Source: UBA1926 sp002337215 (GTDB taxonomy: Bacteria; Planctomycetota; Phycisphaerae; Phycisphaerales; UBA1924). Taken from it: DNA of 64,000 nucleotides. The DNA lies in the NCBI GenBank assembly GCA_963973795.1, contig CAXBAF010000002.1, positions 206,989-270,988 on the forward strand. Direction: 5' to 3'. The translations under genes and the position numbers were made by a program. A model generated the notes under the pieces. It was not told the DNA's origin. It was given only the letters and a program-made list of their open reading frames with translations, and did not search any database. This document shows positions 41,054 through 50,000 of the stretch, in pieces; positions within the stretch are counted from its first letter, which is position 1; every line of letters starts with the position of its first letter.

Positions 41054-43324
41054 ATGCTCCGAGAGTTCGGTCCAGCCCCGAGAGAGACACGACGCCTGAG
41101 CGGCCGGGCGCTGATTGCCTCGCTCGCCCTTTGCGTCGCATCCACCTTCACGGCTGGCGTCGCGACGGCGCAGAACACCGCGGAGGAATCGAAGAGCGAC
41201 GACGACACCAGTGCCCGGTCCATCGACGAGTTGTTCGAAGCGATCAGAGCGGACGAAGAAGCCGAGTTCCCCGCGCCGATCCCCCACGAGACCGACCCCG
41301 CGGAGATCAGTCAGTGGCAGTCGTACATGAAGATGATCGAGAACATGCCGTCGATGCGCGGCTGGGCACAGGGCGAACTGCCCCCCGGCACGCCCACCGA
41401 TGGGCCCGGCGCGACGGTCCCCGTCAACGGCCTGGTCATCGGGCCCGACGGGACGGTCATCCGCGAGCAGCCCGGGACTGAGACCGGAACCGGAAGCACC
41501 GCCGCGAATCCCGTCGCTGGTCAGAACGCGCCGCCCAGCGGTCGGCCGCAGAACGCCCCGAGAAGCACGGGGATCTTCCGGGGCGAGGTCGCCGTCGATG
41601 AGTTCGACCTCGTCGACCTGCACGTCAACAACGAGGACCTCGGGCAGGTGCTCCGCCTGCTGAGCATGCAGAGCCGGCGGAACGTGATCTCGAGCCGGGA
41701 GGTCAACGCGAGCATCACCGCCGATCTCTACGGCGTGACGTTCTACGAGGCCCTCGACGCGATCCTGCACGTCAACGGATTCGGGTACCGCGAGCAGGGC
41801 AACTTCATCTATGTCTACACGCTCGACGAGCTCGAGCAGATCGCCTCGGCGTCGCGGCAGCAGATGACCAGGGTCATCGAACTCAACTACCTCAACGCCG
41901 TCGACGCGGCCCGGTTCGCCGCCCCGCTGCTCAGCGAGGTGGGCGTCATCACGACTCCCAACGAATCGGCGGACTTCCTGATCCCCGACGACGCGCCGGT
42001 CGGCAAGGACACCTACGCGAACACCGCGCGGATGGTCATCCACGACTTCGAAGAGAACATCGACGAGATCGCCGGGCTCGTCCGCACGCTCGACACGAGG
42101 CCCACGCAGGTGCTCGTCGAGGCGACGATCCTGCAAGCGCAGATCAACGAGGAGAACGCCTTCGGCGTGGACTTCTCGCTGATCGGCGATCTGGAGTTCA
42201 CCGAGTTCCTCAACCCCCTCGCGGCGGCGAACAACCTGATCGGCGGGCGGGGCACCTCGCTCATCGGGGGCGTCGAGCAGGACACGAGCTTCCCCGGCGC
42301 CGACGGCGAGAGCCGGGCGCTCACAACCAGCGTCGGCAACGTGAGCGGCAAGGCCTCGCTCAAGGCGGGCATCATCGACGAGGACGTCGCGGTCTTCCTG
42401 CGTGTGCTCGACGAGGTCACCGACGTCACCGTCATCTCGAACCCCAAGGTGCTCACGCTCAACCGCCAGGCGGCGCGGGTGCTCGTCGGCACGCGGGTGG
42501 GCTTCCTGAACACCACGACCACGCAGACCGCGACGACGCAGACCGTCGAATTCCTCGACACCGGTACGCAGCTGCACATCCGTCCGTTCGTCAGCAGCGA
42601 CAGCCTGATCCGCCTTGAGGTCAAGCCCCAGGTCTCGTCGGCGAGCCTCCGCGAGTCGGTCACCCAGACCGGCCAAGCCGTGACGATCCCCGACGAGGAC
42701 ACCACCGAACTGGTCACCAACCTGCTCGTGCGGGACGGGCAGACCGTCGTGCTGGGCGGGCTGTTCACCGAATCGACGTCGTACACCCGCCGGCAGGTCC
42801 CTTTCCTGGGCGACATCCCGCTCATCGGGGCGGCCTTCAAGGGCCAGGACGACGCCATCGTCCGCAACGAGATCATCTTCATGATCACACCGTCCGTCGT
42901 GGACGATGCCGTGCTCACGCTCGAGGGCGAGCGGGCGCAGGACTTCGTCGAGCAGGCCCGCGTCGGCTCGCGTGAGGGGCTGCTGCCCTGGAGCCGGGAG
43001 CGGCAGGTCGGGCGTCTGCTCATCGAAGCCGAGGAGCTCTCCAAAGCGGGTGATGATGCCCGGGCCTTGCTGAAGATCCAGCGGGCGCTGGCGCTCTCGC
43101 CGCACTCGCCCGACGCGCTGTCGATGCGGGAACGGATCACGGGCCGCGATCGCTCCCACCCGAGCCGGAGCATCCTCGACGACATCTTCCGCCGCGACGA
43201 GGCGGGCAACCTCAGCGATGCCCAGCGCAGCGGCAACCAGAACACCGCCGAGCCGGCAACCGCCGAGCCGGACAACTCGGACTCGTTCGCGACGGTCCCC
43301 GTCGACGAGCCGACCAACGACTGA
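41054..43324 (+). CDS. secretin (GspD/PilQ family) with C-terminal helical tail
   Basis: 756 residues. An N-terminal hydrophobic signal (ALIASLALCVASTFTAGVATAQ) precedes a linker of about 130 residues, then an STN/N-domain (VDLHVNNEDLGQVLRLLSMQ, with YEALDAILHVNGFGYREQGN). The secretin domain has VLVEATILQAQINEEN, the VLTLNRQAARVLVGTRVG block, the VLGGLFTES signature (about residue 567) and VPFLGDIPLIGAAFK. Secretins form the outer-membrane pore of type II secretion or type IV pili. Unlike most GspD, a TPR-like helical stretch (AEELSKAGDDARALLKIQRA) and an acidic tail follow the pore domain. AAGGA (41043-41047) lies six bases before the ATG. Confidence 0.9.
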   Translation: MLREFGPAPRETRRLSGRALIASLALCVASTFTAGVATAQNTAEESKSDDDTSARSIDELFEAIRADEEAEFPAPIPHETDPAEISQWQSYMKMIENMPSMRGWAQGELPPGTPTDGPGATVPVNGLVIGPDGTVIREQPGTETGTGSTAANPVAGQNAPPSGRPQNAPRSTGIFRGEVAVDEFDLVDLHVNNEDLGQVLRLLSMQSRRNVISSREVNASITADLYGVTFYEALDAILHVNGFGYREQGNFIYVYTLDELEQIASASRQQMTRVIELNYLNAVDAARFAAPLLSEVGVITTPNESADFLIPDDAPVGKDTYANTARMVIHDFEENIDEIAGLVRTLDTRPTQVLVEATILQAQINEENAFGVDFSLIGDLEFTEFLNPLAAANNLIGGRGTSLIGGVEQDTSFPGADGESRALTTSVGNVSGKASLKAGIIDEDVAVFLRVLDEVTDVTVISNPKVLTLNRQAARVLVGTRVGFLNTTTTQTATTQTVEFLDTGTQLHIRPFVSSDSLIRLEVKPQVSSASLRESVTQTGQAVTIPDEDTTELVTNLLVRDGQTVVLGGLFTESTSYTRRQVPFLGDIPLIGAAFKGQDDAIVRNEIIFMITPSVVDDAVLTLEGERAQDFVEQARVGSREGLLPWSRERQVGRLLIEAEELSKAGDDARALLKIQRALALSPHSPDALSMRERITGRDRSHPSRSILDDIFRRDEAGNLSDAQRSGNQNTAEPATAEPDNSDSFATVPVDEPTND

Positions 43325-43336
43325 CCGGAGACGCGC

Positions 43337-44569
43337 GTGCGCACACACACATCCATTTCACGCCTGATCGTCTGCTCGATGTTCTTCGGGCTCCCCCTCG
43401 CCCTCACCCTCGGTGGGTGCGGCGGGCACGGCCGGTACACGACCGAGGGGATCAGCCTCGCGAAGACCCGCCTCGACGCGCTCAAGGCCGCCACCGAGTA
43501 CGACATGGGCATGCAGGCCTTCCTCGCGGGCGACCTCGACAAGGCGGCGCGGAAGGTCGATCAGGCCGAGCGGCTGACCCCCGACAACGCGAAGCTCGCC
43601 GTTCTCCGGGGACGCATCGCCATCGAGCGTGGGCTCATGGGCGAAGCGCTCCTCGCGCTGCGGAAGGCCGCCGAACTCAACGAGTCCGAGATCGAAGCGC
43701 ACTACTACCTCGGTGTCGTCGCCGAACGGCTCAACGAACGAGAGACGGCGCTCGAGCACTTCTCCAGGGCCGCGGAACTCGAGCCCTACAACCCGCAGCA
43801 CGCGGTCGCGGCGGGCGAGATGCTCGTGGACCTGGGCAGACCCGACGACGCGCGCACGTTCCTCCGATCGACCGAGTCGGCCGAGCACTCCGCGGGTGTG
43901 CAGCAGCTCCTGGGGCACATCGCGATGATCGAGGAGGACCCGGAGCGCGCGTGCGACCTGTTCAACCGGGCGCGGCTGCTCGCCCCGGAGGACGCGGCGA
44001 TCCTGACCGATCTCGTCATCGCACAGATGGATTCACAGCGGTTCGGCGACGCGCTGACCAACCTCGATCACCTGCTCAAAGAACCCGGAAACCGTGACCG
44101 CCGCGACCTGCTTCACCTTAAGGCCGAGTGCATGCTCTCATTGGGCCGTCCCGTCGACGCGCGGGAGATCTACCGCAAGCTCTCGGCGGGCGAGGGCGCG
44201 TCCGACGCCCGGGCCTGGGCGGGCCTCGCGCGGACGGCCTACCAGATCCGCGACGAGAAGTCCTTCAGCCGGGCGGCGTCGCGCGTGCTCGCGGTCGATC
44301 CGACCTTCGGCGAGGGGTACATTCTCCATGCCGCGATGCAGCGTGACATGGGCAACCACGCCAAGGCGCTCGAGATCCTCGACACCGGGCTGATGCGCGC
44401 AGGCCGCAACGCCGACCTGCTCGCGATGCGGTCGCTCGTGCTCACCGAACTGGACCGCCGCGACGAAGCGCTCATCGCCGCCCACGCGGCCCTCGACATC
44501 GACCCCGCGAACCGGGCGGGGCTGCGGATGCTCGACCGCCTGGCGGTCGTCAGCGTTCCGGTCGACTGA
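43337..44569 (+). CDS. TPR lipoprotein
   Basis: 410 residues. Signal peptide and lipobox in FGLPLALTLGGCGGHG, followed by roughly nine tetratricopeptide repeats through to the end (for example AFLAGDLDKAARKVDQAERL, AHYYLGVVAERLNERETALE, AEHSAGVQQLLGHIAMIEED). GTG 43337 has GGAG six bases upstream and lies 13 bp after the secretin stop, so the two are co-transcribed. By analogy with pilotins and TadD/PilF-type TPR lipoproteins, it may help place the secretin in the outer membrane. That is inference from position. Confidence 0.85.
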   Translation: MRTHTSISRLIVCSMFFGLPLALTLGGCGGHGRYTTEGISLAKTRLDALKAATEYDMGMQAFLAGDLDKAARKVDQAERLTPDNAKLAVLRGRIAIERGLMGEALLALRKAAELNESEIEAHYYLGVVAERLNERETALEHFSRAAELEPYNPQHAVAAGEMLVDLGRPDDARTFLRSTESAEHSAGVQQLLGHIAMIEEDPERACDLFNRARLLAPEDAAILTDLVIAQMDSQRFGDALTNLDHLLKEPGNRDRRDLLHLKAECMLSLGRPVDAREIYRKLSAGEGASDARAWAGLARTAYQIRDEKSFSRAASRVLAVDPTFGEGYILHAAMQRDMGNHAKALEILDTGLMRAGRNADLLAMRSLVLTELDRRDEALIAAHAALDIDPANRAGLRMLDRLAVVSVPVD

Positions 44570-44716
44570 TCGGCGATCGGGCACGCCCGCGGGCAGCCCT
44601 GATCTCCCCGGTGACCCCGAGTCGCCACGGACCGATCCCAAGAAATCTTCGGCGTTTGGATCGCCCGCCGCCTGCCCGGGTCGAGAACGCGTGCGCGCTG
44701 TGCTTCAATCACCGCT

Positions 44717-46276
44717 ATGCCGACCGACGCCGACCCCATCCAGAGCACGCACCGCACCGGTGTCGAGCCGCCGCTGGATGCGGCCTCTGGATCGCTCAGC
44801 GAACCCGGGGCCGAGGTCGGTCTCGGGGCCGGGGCCGACGCGTCCCACGAGCCGACGCTCGCCGAGATCGAGACCCACCCGCTCCGCGAGATGTTCGCGA
44901 TCGCGGCCCCCACGATCGTCACCATGACCTCGTACACGGTGATGCAGTTCATCGACGCGCTGATGGTCAAGGAGATCGGGCCCAACCCGGTCTATGTCTC
45001 CGCCCAGGGCAACGGGGGCATCATCGCGTGGGTGACGATGTCGCTGTTTCTCGGGCTCACCACCGTTGTCAATTCCTACGTGAGCCAGAACCTCGGCGCG
45101 GGCAAGCCGCGCGAAGGGGCGGCCTACGCGTGGAACGCGATGTGGCTCAGCATCGCCGGCTGGATCGGGGTCATGCTCCCCATGGTCCTCTTCACCCCGG
45201 CGATCTTCGCCGCCCTCGACCACGACGAAACACTCCTGAAGCTCGAGACCGAGTACGCGCAGATCGTGCTCCTCGGCGCCGTGCTCACCCTGTGCGGGCG
45301 CGCGCTGGGGCACTACTTCTACGGGATGCACAAACCCGTGGTCGTGATGGTCTCGGTGATCACCGGCAACCTCGTCAACGTGTTCGCCAACTGGGTCTTC
45401 ATTTTCGGCAATCTCGGTGTCCCGGAGTTCGGTGTCGCCGGCGCCGCGATCGGAACCGTCGTCGGCACGGCCTTCGAGCTCGGCATCCCGCTCGTCGTCT
45501 TCCTGGGCCCGAGGTTTGCCCGTGAGTTCGGCACACGGACCGCCTGGCGGCTCTCCAAGCGGCATATCGCCGACATCTTCCGCATCGGCTGGCCCGGCGC
45601 GCTCATGTTCGCCAACGAGATGGTCTGCTGGACGCTGCTCATGGTCGCGTTGATCCCCAGGGCCGCGGAAGCGGCAGGAGAGGACCCGACCCTCGCGAAC
45701 ACCGCGGGGTGGATCGGGCTGCGCTACATGCACCTCTCGTTTATGCCCACCGTCGGGCTCTCGATCGCGGTGACCGCGATCGTCGGCAAGTGCATGGGCA
45801 TGGGCCGGCCCGACCTCGCGGCGAGCCGGACCTGGCTCGCCTTCCGGCTCGGGATCGTCTACATGAGCGTGTGCGGCGTGATCTTCTTCGTCTTCCGCGA
45901 GCCGCTCGTCAACGTCTTCATCAGCGCGGAGACCACGCCCGAGGACCGCTCGGAGATCATCCGGTTCGGGTCCTACGTGCTCATCGCCGCGGCGATCTTC
46001 CAGCTCTTTGACGCGATCGCGATCATCCTCAGCGGGGCGCTCCGCGGCGCGGGCGACACCGTCTGGCCGGGCGTCGCGACGCTGACCCTGAGCTGGACGT
46101 TCATTGTCGGGCTCGGGTTTCTGCTCGTCCGGCTCGTCCCCGAACTCGGTGCCGCGAGCCCCTGGATCGGTGCAGCCGCGTTCCTGATCAGCCTGGGCAT
46201 CGCGATGCTCGTCCGGTTCTGCTCGGGGCGGTGGCGCTCGATGCGGCTCGTGCGCGACGACCCAGCGACGATCTAA
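44717..46276 (+). CDS. MATE family efflux transporter
   Basis: 519 residues with about twelve membrane helices after a hydrophilic N-terminal extension of about 55 residues. MATE features include PLREMFAIAAPTIVTMTSYT, MQFIDALMVKEIG, the repeated motif in TTVVNSYVSQNLGAGKPREG of half one and VTAIVGKCMGMGRPDLA of half two, and SGALRGAGDTVWP. It exports drugs or other cations using sodium or proton gradients. Substrate unknown. ATG 44717 has TTCAAT eight bases upstream and no Shine-Dalgarno. Confidence 0.92.
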   Translation: MPTDADPIQSTHRTGVEPPLDAASGSLSEPGAEVGLGAGADASHEPTLAEIETHPLREMFAIAAPTIVTMTSYTVMQFIDALMVKEIGPNPVYVSAQGNGGIIAWVTMSLFLGLTTVVNSYVSQNLGAGKPREGAAYAWNAMWLSIAGWIGVMLPMVLFTPAIFAALDHDETLLKLETEYAQIVLLGAVLTLCGRALGHYFYGMHKPVVVMVSVITGNLVNVFANWVFIFGNLGVPEFGVAGAAIGTVVGTAFELGIPLVVFLGPRFAREFGTRTAWRLSKRHIADIFRIGWPGALMFANEMVCWTLLMVALIPRAAEAAGEDPTLANTAGWIGLRYMHLSFMPTVGLSIAVTAIVGKCMGMGRPDLAASRTWLAFRLGIVYMSVCGVIFFVFREPLVNVFISAETTPEDRSEIIRFGSYVLIAAAIFQLFDAIAIILSGALRGAGDTVWPGVATLTLSWTFIVGLGFLLVRLVPELGAASPWIGAAAFLISLGIAMLVRFCSGRWRSMRLVRDDPATI

Positions 46277-46323
46277 CCCGATCACCATGCAAACAGACGG
46301 CCTCCGGCATCGAACACGCCCCC

Positions 46324-46352
46324 TTCACCCCCGTGCTCGGGCTGCCTAAACT
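46324..46352 (+). promoter_or_regulatory. promoter of the TPR/alpha-CTD gene
   Basis: TTCACC, 17 bp spacer, TAAACT. It predicts a start near 46359 and a leader of about 119 bases. Confidence 0.5.
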
Positions 46353-46477
46353 CTCTGTCTGACGCGAACAACGCGCCGACGAGACGGCGTGCGCTGACCG
46401 CGCGCCGCAATCTCGATCGGCGAGCGCCGGGGGCCGACGATGCCCCGGTTGCGACCCGAATCCGAAGTGAGGTATTG

Positions 46478-47587
46478 ATGTCGAACGATCCACTGGACAT
46501 GGTGATCGGATCCGATTCGTCCGTCCAACGCGACGAGGCCGAGTCGACCAAGCTCTACACGCAGGCCGTCGAGCTCCTGGGCGAGAACGAGCGCACGGAG
46601 GGCATCGCGACGCTCCGGAAGGCCGTGTCGGCCGATCCTGAGAACGCCGACGCGCTCTTCCAACTCGCCTACCAGCTCGACCTGCTGGGCGAGGAGGAGG
46701 AGGCGATCGCGCTCTACGAGCGTTGCTGCGAGAAGCCGCCCGCGCCGATCCGTGCGCTGCTCAACCTCGCGGTGCTCGCCGAGGACCGGGGCGACTACGT
46801 CCGCGCCGAGCGCTGCCTGCGCCAGGTGCTCGACACCAACCCGACCCACGAGCGGGCCCGCCTGTTCATGAAGGACGTGCTCGCGAGCAAGGACATGGTC
46901 GTTGAGGAAGATCAGGACCGCGACATCATGAAGCGTCGCGCCCTGCTCGACACCCCGGTGACCGACTTCGAGCTCACCGTCCGGGCCCGGACATGCCTCA
47001 AGAAGATGAACATCCGCACGCTCGGCGACCTGCTCCGCATCACCGAGACCGAGTTGATGAGCTACAAGAACTTCGGCGAATCGTCGCTTGAAGAAATCAA
47101 GAAGATGCTCTCGATGAAGGGCCTCCGCCTCGGCCAGGGCCTCGAGGACGCGCACCGCTCCGCACGCCGGCAGATCATGGAACGCCTCAAGGGATCGGGC
47201 AAGGAAACCCTGCTCAACAAGCCCGTGGGCGATCTCCAGCTCTCCGTCCGCGCCCGCAAGGCACTGCAGCTCCTCAACATCCAGACGCTGGGCGACCTGT
47301 GCAGCCATACCGAGGCGGAGCTCATGGGCGTCAAGAACTTCGGCGCGACCTCGCTCACCGAGGTCCACGAGAAGCTCGGCGGGCTCGGCCTCGGCCTCCG
47401 CTCGATCGAAGAGGACGGCAGCCCGGTGATGCCGGCCGCGCCCTCCGCCGCGCCGCCCCCGATGGCCGACGAGATGATCGGCAGCGCTGACGACGCGGAT
47501 GACGACGACGCCGGCGAGGAAAGCATCGGCGAAGAGAGCAACGCGACCGAAACCGAGACCAGCGACGAGTCCCAGACGATCGGCTGA
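46478..47587 (+). CDS. TPR protein with two RNA polymerase alpha C-terminal domains
   Basis: 369 residues. Residues about 15-140 are three to four TPR units (ATLRKAVSADPENADALFQL, LNLAVLAEDRGDYVRAERCL). Two alpha-CTD-like domains follow at about 155-222 and 248-312: VTDFELTVRARTCLKKMNIR with LMSYKNFGESSLEEIKKML, and VGDLQLSVRARKALQLLNIQ with LMGVKNFGATSLTEVHEKL. These keep the helix-hairpin-helix surface that in alpha binds UP-element DNA. An acidic tail of about 50 residues ends the protein. There is no alpha N-terminal domain, so it is not RpoA. It may contact DNA and recruit partners through TPRs; function unknown. ATG 46478 has GAGG five bases upstream. Confidence 0.88.
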   Translation: MSNDPLDMVIGSDSSVQRDEAESTKLYTQAVELLGENERTEGIATLRKAVSADPENADALFQLAYQLDLLGEEEEAIALYERCCEKPPAPIRALLNLAVLAEDRGDYVRAERCLRQVLDTNPTHERARLFMKDVLASKDMVVEEDQDRDIMKRRALLDTPVTDFELTVRARTCLKKMNIRTLGDLLRITETELMSYKNFGESSLEEIKKMLSMKGLRLGQGLEDAHRSARRQIMERLKGSGKETLLNKPVGDLQLSVRARKALQLLNIQTLGDLCSHTEAELMGVKNFGATSLTEVHEKLGGLGLGLRSIEEDGSPVMPAAPSAAPPPMADEMIGSADDADDDDAGEESIGEESNATETETSDESQTIG

Positions 47588-47642
47588 CCCGGTCTCGCCG
47601 ATCGGCCTCGGCCGATCCGCCCGCATCCAACGAATCACACCA

Positions 47643-47667
47643 CCCGCCGGTCCGCCGGCGGGTTTTT
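47643..47667 (+). terminator. rho-independent terminator
   Basis: CCCGCCGG, loop TCCG, CCGGCGGG then TTTTT, about 55 bp after the TPR/alpha-CTD stop. Confidence 0.88.
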
Positions 47668-47999
47668 CATGCGCCCTTGCCCGCGTTTTGCCCGTCCCCT
47701 GTGCTCTCGGTGCGCGCGCCGTCCCCGGTGTCTGGCGAAACAGGCCGTTCACCAGTCGCGCGGTAGGACGACCGACCCGAGGCGTAGTGCTCGGCGCTGA
47801 CACGGAGATCGGGAACCTCGCCCGCCTTGTGCTGGGCGTGCAGCTTCCGCAGGATCGGCACGCACCACTGGCACCCGGTCCCCGCCCCGAGGCACTCGCT
47901 GATCAGGCTCGCGACCGGCGGATCCTCGCGCTTGAGGTACGCGCGGATCTTCCGCAGCGACACATGGAAACACAGGCAGACCTCGTCATCGGGCTTCAT
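47667..47999 (-). CDS. BFD-like [2Fe-2S]-binding protein
   Basis: 110 residues. The N-terminal 55 residues match the bacterioferritin-associated ferredoxin fold: CLCFHVSLRKIRAYLKRE with the CxC pair, and AGTGCQWCVPILRKL with the CxxC pair, giving four ligands for a [2Fe-2S] cluster. The C-terminal 50 residues are low-complexity and hydrophilic. A role in iron release or electron transfer is known for the family, but no bacterioferritin gene is nearby. TAGCCT at leaderless spacing supports ATG 47999. Confidence 0.8.
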   Translation of the reverse strand: MKPDDEVCLCFHVSLRKIRAYLKREDPPVASLISECLGAGTGCQWCVPILRKLHAQHKAGEVPDLRVSAEHYASGRSSYRATGERPVSPDTGDGARTESTGDGQNAGKGA

Positions 48000-48005
48000 G
48001 CACGC

Positions 48006-48011
48006 AGGCTA
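48006..48011 (-). promoter_or_regulatory. -10 box, leaderless start
   Basis: TAGCCT on the minus strand ends seven bases before ATG 47999. Confidence 0.55.
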
Positions 48012-48261
48012 CGCGCTCCTTTTGGATTCTGCGCTTGCCCCGCCCCGGTTCCGACGGCATACTCCGGGTTGATGTTGAACGCAACGACTGTCTGATCCCG
48101 ACTCCGCGCTCTTCCGCAGCCGGACCCGACCCGACCAGGGCGATTCCCTCGCCGCGCGATCGATGTGCGAACTCCGCGTGATCGACGCTCCTTCGGCTCG
48201 GCGCCCAGCGACCACCGGCTTCTCCACTCAACATCACTCAGGATCATCGGGAACGCTCACA

Positions 48262-48627
48262 ATGGGATCGAAACGCCCCCGCCGGCACGGCGAACGCTTC
48301 ACCTGCGTCTGCTGCAGCCGCCCCGTCCCCACCGCCGCCTACGGGACCAGGAACCGCAACCACTGCCCCGCCTGCCTCTGGTCGCGCCACGTCGACGACG
48401 CGATCGGCGACCGCAACTCGGGGTGCAACCAGCCCATGGAGCCCATCGCGATCACCGTCGGTCGGTCGGGCGAGTGGTCGATCGTCCACCGCTGCACCGG
48501 GTGCGGCCAGCTCCGCCACAACCGCATCGCGGGCGACGACATGGAGATGCCGCTGCTCGCGCTCGCGCTGCGACCGCTCGCCAACCCGGCCTTTCCGCTC
48601 GATGCGCTCCCGAGCGGACACCCATGA
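48262..48627 (+). CDS. RNHCP domain protein
   Basis: 121 residues. Named for the RNHCP motif seen in NRNHCPACLWSRHVD. Further cysteines are in FTCVCCSR and the CTGCGQLRHNR pair, giving two CxxC-type zinc sites. The family is short and of unknown function. ATG 48262 is chosen because the domain starts immediately after it. It converges with the HAD gene, 12 bp apart. Confidence 0.82.
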   Translation: MGSKRPRRHGERFTCVCCSRPVPTAAYGTRNRNHCPACLWSRHVDDAIGDRNSGCNQPMEPIAITVGRSGEWSIVHRCTGCGQLRHNRIAGDDMEMPLLALALRPLANPAFPLDALPSGHP

Positions 48628-48639
48628 CCCGCCGGATGA

Positions 48640-49401
48640 TCACTCCGCCCGAAACCTCTCGAGGATGTCGAGCACCCCCGCGACGTCTTCGTGCGGCGAG
48701 ACATAATCCGCGTGCGGCTTCAGCCGATCGTCCGCGTTCGCGGGGCACGCGAAGAACGCGACATGCTCGCGGATCGCCAGATCACCCATCGTGTCACCGA
48801 TGCCCGCGAGCCGATCCTTCGTCAGCCCGGTGTGCGCCATCATGCGCTCGATCCCCGTCGCCTTGGACACGTGCGCAAGATCGCAGTTGATCCAGTGCCA
48901 CGTGCTGCTCACTCGGAACGGCCAGCCCCTCGCGGCGAACTCGTCCCGCAGACCGGGCTCCAGGCTCTTGAGGTAATCCGTGTCCGGGTGGTAGAGCGAG
49001 ATCGAACACGCCTTGCCCGGCTGCTGGCTCACCGGCCCCCGCGGGTTCCCCGCGCCGAACTCCTTTTCGAGCCATGCCTGCGCCGCGTGCACCGCAAGAA
49101 CGTGCTCAGCGGTGATGTTCGGATCGCGATCGAACACGTTCGTGTCGCTGTGCCACAGCCACACCCCCATCTCGCACACGACCGGCAGCGTCTTCGTCCC
49201 GATCAGACGCGCCATCGCCTCCGCGTAGGGCAGGGGGCGACCCGTGCAGAGCGTGACAACAGGCCGATCGCCGTCGGCGTGCGCGCGCTCGTTGTACGCC
49301 GAGACCTCCGCGAGACGGGGCGCTTCCAGCGGTCCATGCGTCTCGGGTCCCAGACATCCATCGATATCACAGATCACGGCGTCGAAGCGGCGGTTCGGCA
49401 T
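48640..49401 (-). CDS. HAD superfamily hydrolase
   Basis: 253 residues. Motif I is ICDIDGCLG (nucleophile Asp and general acid Asp), motif II VTLCTGRP, motif III around HVSKATGIERMM and motif IV GIGDTMGDLAI. The Cof/sucrose-phosphatase-like type II cap lies between residues about 85 and 180. It probably dephosphorylates a sugar phosphate or small phosphate ester; the substrate is not predictable. ATG 49401 has TACCCT at leaderless spacing, so an in-frame extension to 49536 that overlaps the next gene is rejected. Confidence 0.88.
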   Translation of the reverse strand: MPNRRFDAVICDIDGCLGPETHGPLEAPRLAEVSAYNERAHADGDRPVVTLCTGRPLPYAEAMARLIGTKTLPVVCEMGVWLWHSDTNVFDRDPNITAEHVLAVHAAQAWLEKEFGAGNPRGPVSQQPGKACSISLYHPDTDYLKSLEPGLRDEFAARGWPFRVSSTWHWINCDLAHVSKATGIERMMAHTGLTKDRLAGIGDTMGDLAIREHVAFFACPANADDRLKPHADYVSPHEDVAGVLDILERFRAE

Positions 49402-49407
49402 GGGCGG

Positions 49408-49413
49408 AGGGTA
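49408..49413 (-). promoter_or_regulatory. -10 box, leaderless start
   Basis: TACCCT on the minus strand ends seven bases before ATG 49401. It lies between the HAD and DUF1643 genes. Confidence 0.6.
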
Positions 49414-49414
49414 G

Positions 49415-49936
49415 TCACACCCCCACAACTCCCCCGCCGTCGAACGCGACAAACGGCGCATCGGCCCGCAAATACAGCGGGTGCCGAGGCAGCCCCGCCT
49501 TCGTGACTCCGAGGCAGACCGGCTCACAGAGCCCATCGAGCAGCCGCAGCACCGCGTCGTGCCGGCTCAGGTGCGTCCCGTGGGCACCCCACGCGAGAAC
49601 GACCAGGTCCGCGTCCGCCGCGACCCGCGCGATGGCCGCGTCGTTTCCTTCGCCCACCGGTTCGGCGATCGCCTTCATGTCCTTCGGATCCGTCGCCCGG
49701 TAGCCGAACGCGTTGAGCATCACGAACCGCCCGAAGCCGTCCCGCGCGGCGTACCCGATGCACCGGCGCACGGTCGGGTCATCGGTCGTCGCCGTCGCGG
49801 TGCTCGGGTTCAGCCCGATGAACGCGATCGTGCGCGCGTCGTCGCCCACAAGATCCGCGTTCATGGTCCGCGTCAGGGTGTACCTGTACCGCTTGCACGG
49901 GGAATACTCGGCCTCGCCTCGGATCCAGAGCTTCAT
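49415..49936 (-). CDS. DUF1643 domain protein
   Basis: 173 residues. Typical DUF1643 features: YSPCKRYRYTLTR, FIGLNPSTATATTDDPTVRRC, FVMLNAFGYRATDP, VLAWGAHG and a C-terminal CLGVTKAGLPRHPLYL. Function is unknown; the fold is thought to be alpha/beta. TAGGGT at leaderless spacing supports ATG 49936. It is divergent from aroC. Confidence 0.88.
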   Translation of the reverse strand: MKLWIRGEAEYSPCKRYRYTLTRTMNADLVGDDARTIAFIGLNPSTATATTDDPTVRRCIGYAARDGFGRFVMLNAFGYRATDPKDMKAIAEPVGEGNDAAIARVAADADLVVLAWGAHGTHLSRHDAVLRLLDGLCEPVCLGVTKAGLPRHPLYLRADAPFVAFDGGGVVGV

Positions 49937-49942
49937 GCCGCC

Positions 49943-49948
49943 ACCCTA
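49943..49948 (-). promoter_or_regulatory. -10 box, leaderless start
   Basis: TAGGGT on the minus strand ends seven bases before ATG 49936. Confidence 0.55.
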
Positions 49949-49988
49949 TCAAGTGCGGATCAGGTCCGCGATCGACCCAGCCGATACC

Positions 49989-49994
49989 TAAACT
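49989..49994 (+). promoter_or_regulatory. -10 box, leaderless start of aroC
   Basis: TAAACT ends seven bases before ATG 50001. Confidence 0.6.
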
Positions 49995-50000
49995 CAACCC

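Noticed and set aside
44705..46288. 527-codon minus-strand frame opposite the MATE transporter gene.
   Set aside because: It has a His/Asp/Arg-rich composition typical of antisense translation. The MATE gene is certain.
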